This document shows, piece after piece, positions 22,175-33,789 of a DNA stretch of 64,000 bases. The notes beneath the pieces were generated by a model. It had not been told where the DNA came from, did no database searches, and saw only the letters and a program-made list of their open reading frames with translations. The translations under genes and the position numbers were made by a program. This DNA comes from Gymnopus androsaceus JB14 (Eukaryota > Basidiomycota > Agaricomycetes > Agaricales > Omphalotaceae), in assembly GCA_009733575.1 (NCBI GenBank), contig ML769610.1, positions 52,084 through 116,083 of the forward strand. The letters are read 5' to 3'. Within the stretch, counting starts at the first letter, position 1. Each line of letters opens with the position of its first letter.

Positions 22175-25100
22175 TCAACTGGGCCCAAAACTCATCAATG
22201 CCAAGCCCCCAACCCAGCACATCTCCATAACCGCTCTCCCAACCTGAGTCAGCCTCCAATCCAATCCCACTGCTATTCCTGTTCCATCCTCATTCTCACC
22301 CGGCAACAAATCCTCCAACACAGTCCCCATCGGAAGCGGATTCAATACCCTGCACAACCCCAGCGATATAAGCGCCTCTGGATCAAACTCTACCCCCGAC
22401 TCGCGCGAGTGACAGACGCCGATGATTGTTGGGTCTAGAAACGACGTGGGGCCGAACCCAGGTCCAAGTCCAGAGGGATCTACAAACGTCGACCCAGCCG
22501 AGGGAGGTGACACCTCTCTCCAAGCCTCCTCTAACGACCCACTGACCGTCAACCCCTCATCAGGCACTCTCACACCCGTACCCTGCAAATCCGCAAAAGT
22601 CACTTTTCTCGCTGTGACGATGAACCCTGGAAGGAGGATGTTACGGTCATCGTTGGCATGGAGTTGGGCCCAGGTTTGGGTTTGGGAGTGGGTATGGTGC
22701 GAACTGGAGGAGTGACGCTTGTGAGAGTGGGAGTTGGATGAGGATTTAGATGAGGTAGGGTGTTGAGGATTAGAAGAAGAAGAAGAAGAAGACGTTGCAG
22801 ACGAAGCCTCCTTCGCTTTTGCTGGCGCAGAAGCATTCGACTTTTCCAATGCCCAAGCCCAGCCCAATCCTCGACCCAGAAGACCTTAAGAACTTTGAAT
22901 TTGAAGATGACGCGGAAGCTGCAGAGGCCGTGGAACCAGTCGAGGACACTGCTGAGCCTGAGCCACCAGAACCAGAGCCAGAACCAGTAGAAGAGTTCTT
23001 TTCCTTGTCCTTACCCTTATCCTTGTCCTTCTTCTTTTGTTCCGAGCCAATTAACACTTCGATAACGCCTTTTGCATCGGGTTTGGATTTCTTCTCTTGT
23101 TCCCTCTCCCTCTCCCTCTCCTGCTCCCTCTCTCGCTCCTTCTGCAGCTCTGGATCCGAAGCTTTATACCACACCAACAGGAAGGTCCTACGATCCGACA
23201 GGAGCGGTGTCTGTCTACGTCCATGATGCGATCCTGCGCCCGTGCCATCCCCCGGCCAAAGCGGCAACAACATACACAATGACTCGTGAGGTATCGAGGA
23301 GAATACGTCCGGTTTCTCCATCCCAGGAGCACCACTTTTTTTCTTATTCTTCCCACTTCCTCCTGTACTCAACGCTCCACCCAAACTCGCACTCCGACTT
23401 CTCCCAATCCCATTCCATCCATTGTTGGTACCTCCCCTTCCATTCGTCATCCTGGGCTTACTAGGCAACAGCCCTACATCCTTGAAGCTCGTATTTAAAT
23501 TATCCACCACCCTTCTCTGTTCTTCCTGTTTTCCTCTACTAGGCATGAGCAACCACGGAGGCTCGTACGCTCCCCCACCACCGGAACCTGGAGGAACCAG
23601 CCCATGAGCGCGGAGGGAGGACGCATGCAGTGCCGAAGTCGATGGCTGGAGTGTGGATAAGAGCATGTCGGTTTTGGATTGGGATTTGTTGGATTTGTTG
23701 GATTTGGAGGATTTGAATTGTTTTGAGGAGGATGATTTAAGTGGGAGGGGAAGGGGGAGAGGCAGAGATTGTGTTTGAGAGGGGTTCCGACCTGAGGTGG
23801 TGGCGGAGGAATTCGATCTTAGGCGATCGAAGATGCTGAGGTTTAGGAGGGGCGTGGTGGTATTTTGTGTATTTTGTGTAGATGCAGAGGTGGATGTGGA
23901 TGGTTGAGAGCTAGAAGCCGAGGCGTATGATGACCGTACGCCTGGTGAGTCCTCCACCCGTATGGGGGTGCTTATTTCCTTCGCACCTATCTCCCGTTCC
24001 TGTTCCCTCATCGCCATCGAGCCGGAACCAGAACCAGTGAAATCAACTATTCCGTATGTTTCTGCGTGGGGAGTTTGTGTGCGGGGGCGTGAGCGGGGAT
24101 GGGGGCGCGGGCCTGAGCGGGGAGGGTTTTCGTGTAGGCTGGGATTGGAATTTCTAGGACGGGGACGAGGTCGAGGTCTAGGTCTAGGACGATGCGCTGG
24201 TGTTGGCGTTATCTGCATCTGCGGCTGAGAAGGATTAGAACTGGGGTTGACAAGGGATAGATGCTGTTGTGGCTGAGTTGTGAGGAGGTCGTAGTGGTAA
24301 TCGTCGTCGTCATTGTAGTCGTCGTAGTCGTAGTCGTAGTTATCTCCGTCCTGGTCGACGTAATCGCCATCGTCATCGTAGTCCTGATCATCCGTATCAT
24401 CGTGCGCGTAAGAACTAGATTCAGATTCGGAAGCCGAGATCGAGGTCGAGGTAGCTGAAGTAGACCCTGACACCGAACCTGAAGCTGACGTTGATACCGA
24501 GGCTGAGGTAGACGAATCCAACGATGTAGACAACGCTTCAGTCGCTTCAGACGTCTCGGACCCTTCGTCAGCGCTCGTTCCAGAACCAGAGGCAACGGGA
24601 GAGGACGGCAAAGGCGGAATCGGAGGAGGAATCGCACCTGCACCCACACCCGCACTGGCCATCCCCCCAGCGAGAGATTTCTTCCGCTTCGGCATTGGTG
24701 GCGGGTTCCTTTCCCTTTCCTCCCTCGGCGACCCCGACCCTCTCTCCCTCAACAGCCCATGATCAGCCAACATCTTCGTCGTCGTCGTACTTGTAAACGC
24801 CTCCTGTACCCTGCGCGGTGCGAGGAGGATTATCCTGGACGACGAGTTGGTGTAGGGGGCACTTGTACTCGGAGGAGGGAGATGTCTTTGTGTAGGGGGA
24901 GGGGGCAAGTGTGAAGACGGGAGATGGGGGTGGGGAGGTGACCGCGAAGCCGAAGCTGAAGTAGAACTAGTCTTGTAATACCTAGTCAAGCTAAACGCCA
25001 TCGCTTTGGAGTGTTTGTGGACTGTTATTGGGGGATGCGAGTGCGAGTGCGAGTGCGACTGTGATGCCTGCGCAAGGTCGGGCTCAGAATGCCTAAACCG

Positions 25101-26361
25101 AACGAGTAATCTCTGCTGTGGTCCTTTCGTTGAATCTTGGACTAGAAAGAGAATGTGAGAACGCGAATATGTGAATGAACGCTCTACTCACCACCAGTCC
25201 CCCTCCTGCCAACCTCCTCCCTAGACACGTTAAAACTCCCCAACACATCGCTTCCCCAAACTTCCTCCGAGCCCACAGGCATACCCCTCCAATGTGCCGT
25301 CGACCTCCGGACTTTATCACTTGCCTCCGTACCAGTCGCCGTTGTGCCATGGCCACTAGAGATCGACCCCGAATGGGACTCGGACCTCGTACGCCCACCT
25401 CCCCGTCTCCTCACAGTCCACCCCTTCCTCTGCTCCCTACGCCTCTCTCCACCCCACTTGAGTAAATTTTTATCAAACGAATCATCATGCATGAACATGG
25501 CATTCGGATTATTCGAATTGGACGAAGCGATGGTTGCGACTGAGGGTCTGCGTGCAGTGGAAATCCAGGAGAAGAAGGACTTGCCAAAGCTGTCTTTGCG
25601 TAGCGATGTAGCTTGGGCTTCCGTAGGGGAGGTGAGGGATATCCCTCCCGTGGATCCACGTCTAACGAAATCTGGTACCGGGGCTGAGGAGAGGTCGGCA
25701 CCGAAGATGTATGCCATATCAAACTCGACGTCTGGTTCAGGGTCTGGTGCGGTTGGGGTTACAGGACTCGGAGTACCCGCACCCGTAACCGCAACCGAAA
25801 TGGGGGGCGCCAACCCTTTGAGCGTAGCTACACTCCCTTCTCGATCTCTATACGCCGTCTGACTCTCAACAACACCAAATTCATCGCCATCGCCATCGCC
25901 ATACCCATCGGTATCATCGTCCGAGCTGAATTCTACATCGAGTAGACCATGACTACGACTACGACTTTGACTTTTAGACGAATTCGACGTTGAGGAATTT
26001 GAGTCTGAGCCTGAAGTTGATTTCGGTGCAGGCGGAGCAGTGGATGCAATGACACTCGGTCTCGGCGTAACGTCTATTCCCTGTCTCACGTTTATTGCAT
26101 CCCAATCACTATCCCATTCTCCTTCTTCTTCAGAATAACCATTGGTTTTCGAGTTGGATGAGTTGGAGTTGGAATGGGCTAAAGAGGAAGAGGAAGAGGA
26201 AGGTGAACTTGTGGCAGAGGCATTCGCATTCCCAAACGAAAACGAATTCAACGAGTTGATGGTGTAGTCGTCTGCGCGGTTGATGTATGTGTGTTTCGTT
26301 CTGCAAAGCAAGCACCAGTGAGCGTTGGGGAATGGGACTGGAGCGGTACTCACTCAACCAT
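22175..26361 (-). CDS. Large Ser-rich low-complexity protein with a conserved-looking C-terminus, function unknown
   Basis: Four exons (26354-26361, 25192-26300, 23015-25141, 22175-22884) sum to 3,954 bases, an exact multiple of three, for about 1,317 residues. Exon 1 is only eight bases (ATGGTTGA). The protein starts MVETKHTYINRADDYTINSL. It is then dominated by Ser, Asp/Tyr (near 24300-24400), Pro and Arg-Pro runs, with a basic patch PPPMPKRKKS. Ordered-looking parts are EVWGSDVLGSFNVSREEV, LLVRFRHSEPDLAQ, FSSIPHESLCMLLPLWPGD with RTFLLVWYKASDPELQKERE, and a folded-looking end from GLGWAWALEKSNASAPAK through NILLPGFIVTARKVTF to MEMCWVGGLALMSFGPS. The last intron (22885-23014) uses donor GTAAGG and acceptor TTAAG, and restores frame (KKDKDKGLLGRG). 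I know no named domain; a regulatory or scaffold protein is only a guess. Confidence 0.8.
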
Positions 26362-27147
26362 CGATTCCTATATATTCCTATTCAACTCCACGTCTGTATG
26401 TCCTCGTTCTCTCTTTGTAGCTGTACAAAATCAGATGGTCAATAAATGTTAGAACAAGACCAAAGACCGAACACCTGCGTACCTTTCTACCTCTGCCTTT
26501 AGCCTTCTGCACCAATCAATTTGTATTCGTGATCCTATTATTCCTTGCCCGCGAGTCCAAGTAATACCAATAGTCCAAATCTCCAGTTAGCGCAGAGTCG
26601 AAGAGAAGAAGAGATTCTAAAGTAGCCGCGCGATCACTGCCAGATTTTCAGGAGGTTACCCACGTGGCTTGCCGACCTTGTTCTACTTACGGAAAGACCT
26701 CCGTCGACGGTCCAGCCTCGCGACCCGTGTCGAGCTCTTGTTCTGTTTGTGGAAGAAACGGACGCGACGCGCGCGCGGAACGAGGCTTACCGCTGGTTGT
26801 CACCGGGATTCACACAACAATTATGAAAGCTTTTTATTCAAGAAAGAAGCTTCACACATCGTAGCTGGTTATTAGCATCTGTCTAAGATAGATCTGAAAC
26901 GTTCTCTTGTTACACAGAAGGTCCTCATTTAGGTATTACCTGGGTTGAATCACTCATCAAATTGATTGGAGTACAGATGCAACCCAGATGCAAAATATTC
27001 TGGATAAATCAACATATTCAGTGCAGTTGTTCATGGTTTTCCTTGATCCTTTTTTTGTTATGGGTCACAATTATGCAAAGGAGATAATCTGATTTCATGA
27101 GATTTTATGTGACTGACACGTCACACGGTTGTTTAGCATCAACCACC
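26362..27147. other. Divergent intergenic region
   Basis: Promoter region for the Ser-rich gene (left) and the F-box-like gene (right). Around 26,750 it is GC-rich (GACGCGACGCGCGCGCGG). From about 26,880 rightward the base composition turns visibly AT-rich. No gene recognised. Confidence 0.45.
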
Positions 27148-28343
27148 ATGTCATTTTCTAAGCTCTCTGCAGAGCTTCTCTATCCGATCCTTCACTCATT
27201 GCGGGCAGATAACGACTATTTATCAATGAAGGCATGTTCCCTGACATGCCGATCGCTTGTCAGTCCCAGCCAAACACATATTTTTCACACCATTCCCATA
27301 TTTTTCCCTTCTGTGACGGCAGCCCAGGTTCTGAGAGCTCTGCAACGATACCCTCATATACAGAAGTATATTAAGCGTATCGAGCTCATTGAACGCAACA
27401 AAGTGTGGATGGGAACAGACACTGCCCTAGGCGATGTGCTGAAGATCTTATGTTCTTCTACGGTCTCGCTGGGCATCATTCGACGACTTTATCCACATTC
27501 GACCGGTCTGCATGATCTGCCTGCTCTTCAAAATATGACTGGTTTAGAGGAGCTTACTATTGATCAGGAATTTAAGAGGACGCCCAGATCCGCTGATCAA
27601 TATACCATTGCTCACTTCTGCAACTCATTCCCTTGTCTTCGCACCCTTGATTTGACAGCAACTTACTCCGGTTCGACCGCAACTGGTGACACTGCACCAC
27701 AGCCCCGACGTTCCAATTGGAAACACTAAAACTTGGATGGCATTGCGATGATCACATACTAGACTGGATTTTACCAGCAATAGTGCCTTTGAAAGCCCTT
27801 CATGTATTGCACATATCTAGTTATAACTCTCGGAGTGCCATCTCCAATATCATTTTAAATGCCACATCATTGAAAGAGCTTCATCTCCATGGAATGAATG
27901 TCCAGGACATGACAGGTTCGTTTCCCTTCTTGCTTCTTTTGCCTTTCTAAGATGAATTCATTATAGAACTGTCTTATGTGGTGACTCCACTTCAGCAGAA
28001 AACAAAAAACTTGTGTTCTCTGGTGCTGAACACAAATCAGCCGATGGACACTGCCATCAGACACATCACAGCATTTCTCCAGCTTATCGGAGTACACCTC
28101 TTCATTGACCACATATTTATTGCATTTGAGGCCTCGGAATTGGCTTTTTTGGGTAGGCCTTTTGGAGCATTTGAAGACATTGTTCTGGGCCCACAATTCC
28201 CAGTATTCAAGTGGTTGGAACTGCGCGTGACTACAGATAAAGTTGGACACAGGGAGGAAGAGCTGACAAAAAGGTTTCCTCGGATTTCGGAGCATAGGAG
28301 ATTACTGATGACATTCAGGCCAAGAATTAGACCTATGTTTTAA
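27148..28343 (+). CDS. F-box-like protein with leucine-rich tail, possibly frameshifted
   Basis: ATG at 27148 gives MSFSKLSAELLYPILHSL, then SLTCRSLVSPSQTHIFHTI, the usual N-terminal F-box layout of Agaricomycete proteins, which recruit targets to SCF ubiquitin ligases. LRR-like stretches follow (LQNMTGLEELTIDQ, FPCLRTLDLTATYS). Near 27705-27720 the frame must change to continue in LETLKLGWHCDDHILDWILP. The only splice signals there would give an intron of 17 or 32 bases, which is too short. A later intron (about 27914-27965) is normal, and the frame ends RPRIRPMF with stop at 28341-28343. It lies in the AT-rich island next to a transposon, so mild decay is plausible. A leftmost in-frame ATG at 27097 exists, but the family start fits 27148. 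Confidence 0.6.
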
Positions 28344-29113
28344 CTCCAGCATTGGATATATGGCTTTATCTTGGGCAATTATGGATTTATTAAATACCTA
28401 CTCCTGGAGCATAAGGTAATGACTTGATACCTGCTGTGAGTTGAGTGAAATCAGGCTGAGTGCGAGCTTGGGTGGCAGAAGCTTGTACAGAGGCCTAATA
28501 ATGTCAAAAAAAAAATTCACTGATTATGAGATCAAAGGCAACACATCTTGCCATGGGTAACAGGTAGGACCATATACTGTACCATAAAGCTGTAAAACAG
28601 TGTCCAGGAAGTGGAGAAAGAATCCAAACAGCCTGATGATGTTCAAAATACATTACTTTTGTTACTTTCTTTCAAAAAAGTACAGTGAAATATTGCAGAA
28701 TCCATGTAAATTATATGGTCCTTTACAGGTACTCCCACAACCTCTGATGGTTTGGTATATGGTGCTGTAAACCCAAAACTATTGAACCATAGATATGGTT
28801 ATGGCAAGTAGCCCTAATTTTAATAGCATAAGTTGAAAAAAAGGGGTATCAGCTCATTTAATTGAGTTTAGACTAAGTATATAGTATACTAATAAAATTG
28901 CACTGATGCAACACTGGTCTAATTTTCAAATTTGGAGAACCAGGAACTGCAATGCAGTAGATGTGGGCATGATTTATCTGATATCTGTGTCATGGGTATT
29001 TCGATATGTATCCATCTCAATTAGGGCTGAGATTTGATATTATATCCATTTAGAATGCCTTTTGAAGGCTGCGAAAAAATCTGATAAAATTTGATTGTAA
29101 TCCTTGCATATTA
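28344..29113. other. AT-rich intergenic DNA
   Basis: No gene or known element is seen. The right edge ends in the TA dinucleotide (29112-29113) used as target by the Tc1/mariner element. Confidence 0.5.
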
Positions 29114-29324
29114 CAGTGGGTCAAAAAATTGTCCACATGTTTGACACTTTTGGAAAGATCCAAGATTTGCAAGATAGATATTATATATATCAAAAAAGTA
29201 ATTAGTGGGGACTAAAGAGCCCTGGATCCTGGCTCCATGTACATATCTGGTTTGTCTTGTTTGGATTAAAATTCATTGAGATATAAGCAATTCAATTCAA
29301 TTATCCATGTGGACAATTTTTTGA
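29114..29324 (+). repeat. Left terminal inverted repeat of the Tc1/mariner element
   Basis: Pairs with 30530-30739. The 19-mer sites are at 29121-29139 (forward) and 29306-29324 (reverse). A few mismatches to the right repeat show that the copy is not brand new. Confidence 0.9.
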
Positions 29325-29353
29325 TATGCACATTGAAATACAGAAAAGGTAGT

Positions 29354-30369
29354 CTAATACTTGGTATGACCTCCATGTGCACTCACAACTGCTTTGAGCC
29401 TTCTTGGCATGCTCCTAATTAACCTCTGACAATCTTCCTTGGTAATTTCCCCCCATTTTTCTGCCACTCTGTCCCACAACTCCCAAGCTCCAGAGGGTAG
29501 CTTGTCATATTCATTAAGTTTGTTTTTGAGGGTTGTCCAGAGATGTTCAATGGGATTGAGATCAGGGGAATGTGCAGGCCAATCCATACAGTTGATCTCA
29601 TGGTCATCAAACCACTTGGCAGCAACTTTGGAGGTGTGTTTAGGGTCATTATCCTGCTGAAAGATGGCTATCTCTGGATCAAGAAGCAGATTTTCCATGC
29701 TTTCCAAGAGATTGTCATCCAAAATGTCAACATACTGCTCCCCATTCATCCTCCCCTCAACCTCCACCAAATTCGCCACACCTTCCCATCCCATACATCG
29801 CCACACCATGATATTTCCTGCCCCAAACTTTACAGTTTCCTTGATGCCTCTTTCTCCTACTGATTCCCCCTTTCTTCCCCATACATACTGCTGCCCATCT
29901 GACCTGTATCTATTGATTTTGGTCTCATCTGACCAAACAACCCTCTTCCAATCATCTACAGTCCATTCCAAATACTTCTGAGCAAATGCCAAACGAGCTT
30001 TCCTGTGACCAGGGGTGAGCTTGGGCTTTTTCTGCTTTTTGTGAGGTTGTACATTGGCTTTGTGAAGGGTATTTCTGATGGTCTGAGTAGAGACTGGATG
30101 GGGAGGAGTGGATTAATGTTTTTGGCCACCTGTGCTGCATTCTTGGCCTTGCCAGTGGAGATTTGTTTGATGACAGCATTTTCATCAGTATTAGAGAGCT
30201 TTCTAGGGCGGCCTGCTGGATGGCTCTCCTTGTCTGGGAGTGCTTCTTTTGCCAAAGAAGCAATCTTTGACTTGGATACACCTGTCTGAGCAGAGATTTC
30301 CCTGGTAGAAGCTCCAGTGTGGAGCAGAGAGAGGACATTGTCTTTCTGAGAGGGTGTGAGAGGTCTCAT
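29354..30369 (-). pseudogene. Tc1/mariner transposase, DD34E type, with a frameshift
   Basis: Cut-and-paste transposase. The N-terminal part (30369 leftward) reads MRPLTPSQKDNVLSLLHTGA and STREISAQTGVSKSKIASLA, a helix-turn-helix that binds the repeat ends, then a second DNA-binding part with the GRPRKLS hook. Near 30105-30120 the frame must shift by one base to continue as STQTIRNTLHKANVQPHKKQ. The catalytic domain is otherwise open to the stop at 29354: first Asp in VWSDETKINRY, second Asp in FQQDNDPKHTS, and Glu in SPDLNPIEHLW, the D-D-34-E pattern. With the break, one full-length enzyme cannot be made from this copy as read; it may still be mobilised in trans. Confidence 0.88.
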
Positions 30370-30529
30370 AATTTTGTTAGAACCATAAATCAGTGAGATA
30401 TGCTTATATATATGTCAGATAGCATGTATGATATCATTATGATGTCTATATGACATCACCATACAGTCTGAGTCATGATGTCATTGATGAGGGCTCACAA
30501 TTGTGGAGCAAAGTTATTACAATACAAAC

Positions 30530-30739
30530 TCAAAAAATTGTCCACATGGGTCATTGAATTGAATTGCTTATATCTCAGTGAGTTTTGATTCAAACAAGGC
30601 AAACCAGATATGTACATGGAGCCAGGATCCAGGGCTCTTTAGTCCTCACTAATCACTTTTTGATGTATATAATATCTATCTCGCAAATCCTGGATCTTTA
30701 CAAAAGTGTCAAACATGTGGACAATTTTTTGACCCACTG
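30530..30739 (-). repeat. Right terminal inverted repeat of the Tc1/mariner element
   Basis: Inverse of 29114-29324. The 19-mer sites are at 30530-30548 and 30714-30732. Confidence 0.9.
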
Positions 30740-30741
30740 TA

Positions 30742-32379
30742 TATGACCCATAGAAAAAAAAGCAATCAAGGAAAACCATGTTGGAGATAGAGCTGTATTG
30801 GGCAATCAAGCCGTACACTCTATCTGGTTCCGTTTTTATTTAGTATATGCACTTGATGCACTGCTTGTTATTTTACACTATCTTCTTATCAGTAGATACA
30901 ATGCATAGCCTAGATAATTCAACTTATCACCAGATTAGGTATATATTGTACAGTACTTCTGAATTTATTCCCTGCGCATTTGCTAAGGGCTTGCTGCTAT
31001 CAAACCAGAGCGAAATCACCGTTTCGGACTTTATTCTAACAAACCATGCAGAACTGCCCTGAATATATTGCCTGTTGCATTAGGTTCTGGGGATCAGCCG
31101 AAATTTTTTTCGTGTTTATTTGGGCTACAAAATGAATGGGGGGCTATGCAAAATGAATTAAGGCCTATATTCTTTTCGGCCTGGGCCTTTGGTTTCCATA
31201 GTTTTCAATTCATTTTGACCCAAACAAACAAGTTCAAAAAAACCATTGACCTGCAGAACCATATGCAACAGACAATATTATTTTCTTCAAATTTTTTGCT
31301 TCTGAAGTTCTAGGTTTGCTTCTGTATTGTGCAAGTCCGGATCTGAAGACCAGTGCTATGCTGCTTCCAAACTAAGCTTATCTCTCTGCACAGATTGTGT
31401 CATGTCCAGGTTGTGACGAGGACTGTCAATGGGCTGCTGTGCCCATATGCAATGAAGTGATCTTAGCTGGTTTCATGTAGTAATTCATGACACTAAGACA
31501 TTTGCTGGTGTTCTCTAACATGCACAGTGGGATGAAAATCATGGTTCACTAATCAACTCTTCCATTTCTTGACAAACTGTTTTCAATCTACACTAGCAGC
31601 AAGGCCAAGATTACTGGATTGTCCAAGCAAGCAATTGTCTTTGAACTGTTCTGAATAAGGTCTTATCTCAATTTGGATAGTATACTTACTTGCTGCGAAT
31701 CTTTGATCAGATTTGGACTAGAATCGCTGGATTGCCATTGCTGCGATGTGAGGAGAAGAAAAAAAACAAACTAGATAGAGGAGTCTCTGACTCTAATTCA
31801 ATGACTACACGCCCTGGAGCGATATACTGTTTCATAAGTAATAAAACCGATGGAAAAACACAAAACAGAATACATTAAGTTTATTTAACTGGAGCTGATT
31901 TATCCTTCCAATGGCATTGATGCGTCATAAAGCAAAACACTAAGAGGCAACCCGAATCACCGAGAGTCCAGAGCAAATCCTCCTCCATGATTCAACAGGT
32001 AGTTGCGGTCGAAGAAACTTGTAATGTTACTTTCAGAATAAAGTATTCCAGCACGGAAATAGAAAAAATGTATAAAACTTGAGTTGAGAGCTCAAGCGCT
32101 CAAGATTCGGCCTCGAGTGACAGCATAAGACAAACTTATGAAATACAGACTTCCAGCTTGACATTGCACCATGTGACAAGAACAGACGACTCAAAGCGAG
32201 ATTGCTGTAATGAATAGTCTGGAGATAAATAAGTGGCTGGGAAAGGAAAGTCAAAGCGTAACATCGCTGCCATAAAACTCCTCAAAGTATCCGTACTCGG
32301 AACGAGTATCCAAATCGAGGGAAGACCTATTGGAGCTCTGATTAGTGCTATTCATATCTAAAGGGCCTTGAAGACTCAC
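30742..32379. other. AT-rich intergenic DNA without recognised genes
   Basis: Short open frames occur (30847-31062, 31068-31313), but none has a motif or splice context. The palindromic CTCAAGCGCTCAAG lies near 32091. Apart from that I see nothing interpretable. Confidence 0.4.
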
Positions 32380-33306
32380 CTACAGTTCTGTTCTATTCAT
32401 TAGAATTGAAGTTCGAAGAACTAGGTTTTGGCAAGGGCTCCTGCGACCGGGCAATCTTCTCCTTGTGTTCATAGACAATGTTGCTCGAGTCGGTTTACTC
32501 TTAGACCCCTCATTAACCGTCTCCGTTATGTCATGCTTTACTCCCTTGCCCATCCGTCCCGTGGGCATAGGAAGCAAAGATTTTGGGAAAAATCGCGCTT
32601 GTAGCGCAGTGGCTGAGGCAACATTTGACCTGTAAAAAAAAACTTCCAGTTAGTGGTATCCACAAGTAAAAGCACTTGAAGACTTACTCCGAGTTCCGCT
32701 TCCTTTCATTAGGATTGAAGCTCGAAGAACCAGATTTTGACAAAGGCTGCTGTAAGGCGGCAATCTTGGTTTTGTGTCGATAGGTAATTGCGCTTGTCTC
32801 CGTCTTACTCTTAGACCCATCCTTAAGCTTCTCCGTTGTGTTGTGCTTTAGCATCTGTCCTGTCGGCTTAATAACCACGAATTTGGGAAGAACACGTGCC
32901 TGTAGTGACCTGTAACAGTTCAGGTTAATGATGTCTACTAGGCGTAACGCGTAAAGGCCCGGAGACTTACCCAGAGTCGCCCATATTCCGTCTCCATTCT
33001 TCATGTTTGAACTCGGTGCTCGGAGAATCAGGTTCTGGCAAGGGCGGCTGCGAGGCGGCGATCTTGGCTTTGAGATCATAAGTAACTGCGCTTGTGTCGG
33101 GTTTGGGCTTGGACACCACGAGTCTAGGGGAAACTTGCGCATGTAAGTAGTGGATCTATAAAACAAGGGATAGCAAGTTAGCATGGTAAATAGGTTTGAG
33201 GACATGTAAATAGAGGCTTACTCGGAGTTGGAGGTGACAACAGGAGCTGCGGCGGTTTGCAAGCGATGGAGGTGAGGGCAAATAAAGACATAGAAATTAT
33301 CTTCAT
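32380..33306 (-). CDS. Gene made of three tandem exon-intron repeats; possible short signal sequence
   Basis: ATG at 33304-33306 starts MKIISMSLFALTSIACKPPQ, a weak signal-like N-terminus. Three exons of about 200-240 bases follow, each after a short intron. Each carries the same order of blocks: (Q)ARVLPKFVVIKP-type, then a Lys/Ser stretch, then TSAITYRHKTKIAALQQPL-type. Repeat 1 (about 32960-33160) reads VSPRLVVSKPKPDTSAVTYD and LKAKIAASQPPLPEPDSPST. Repeat 2 (32690-32910) reads LQARVLPKFVVIKPTGQ and KTETSAITYRHKTKIAALQQ. Repeat 3 (32400-32640) reads LQARFFPKSLLPMPTGR and, in a frame shifted by one base, IVYEHKEKIARSQEPLPKPS. The junctions between repeats 1-2 and 2-3 keep phase; the one from exon 1 to repeat 1 is uncertain. 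I do not recognise the family. The last repeat may have lost its frame or ends in the alternative frame at 32380. Confidence 0.55.
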
Positions 33307-33789
33307 GTTGATAATAGAAGAAAGAGTGGTTGAAAGGACCTGCTTGTGTGTCTTGGTTAAGACGGGTGAGACCAGCTGAAGATTTGCATCCTACTTCGGC
33401 CTTTTCTATGATTCAGGACGGGAGATAATTCTAGATTCTCCGTAGTCAGTCGCGTAGAAGCAAGAGTGGCCGCCGCATCGCTACAGCACCGGGAGTTTAA
33501 GTGAGATAATGTCGTAGGAGGACCGAAGTCGGGAATGCGTGGTGAAACTACCTACAACAAGGATTCGTCACCCAACTTGGAGGCCTAGAGTAGAAGCATT
33601 GAAGATGAACAGCGTGTAGTAGCTTTGATCAGCGGATTCGCAATGTGCGTCTGTGCATCCGACATCTCGAATGAGATGAAGAAATGCGTGTTTGCTTCGT
33701 GTTTGCTTACTTCTCTCCCGTTTATTATTGACAGCTGAACAGGCCCGACTTCTTTCGAGCACGCGTCTCTCGAATGCCTACACCACTGA
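33307..33789. other. Intergenic, promoter side of the repeat-built gene
   Basis: No gene recognised. The boundary of the inverted-repeat arm is near 33790. Confidence 0.4.

Larger units (their letters stand above)
29114..30739 (-). mobile_element. Complete Tc1/mariner DNA transposon with long terminal inverted repeats
   Basis: The element is 1,626 bases, bounded by CAGTGGGTC and its inverse and flanked by TA on both sides (29112-29113 and 30740-30741), the target duplication typical of this superfamily. The terminal inverted repeats are about 211 bases each. Inside lies one transposase on the minus strand (29354-30369). Each repeat carries the 19-mer TCAAAAAATTGTCCACATG at both of its ends in opposite orientations, giving four sites in all. 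It sits in AT-rich DNA between an F-box-like gene and a repeat-built gene. Confidence 0.93.

Noticed and set aside
24240..24460. Plus-strand Val/Ile-rich frame and a GTCGTC-type repeat resembling a membrane protein or microsatellite array
   Set aside because: It is the opposite strand of the Asp/Tyr-rich low-complexity part of the Ser-rich protein, whose four-exon frame is exact.
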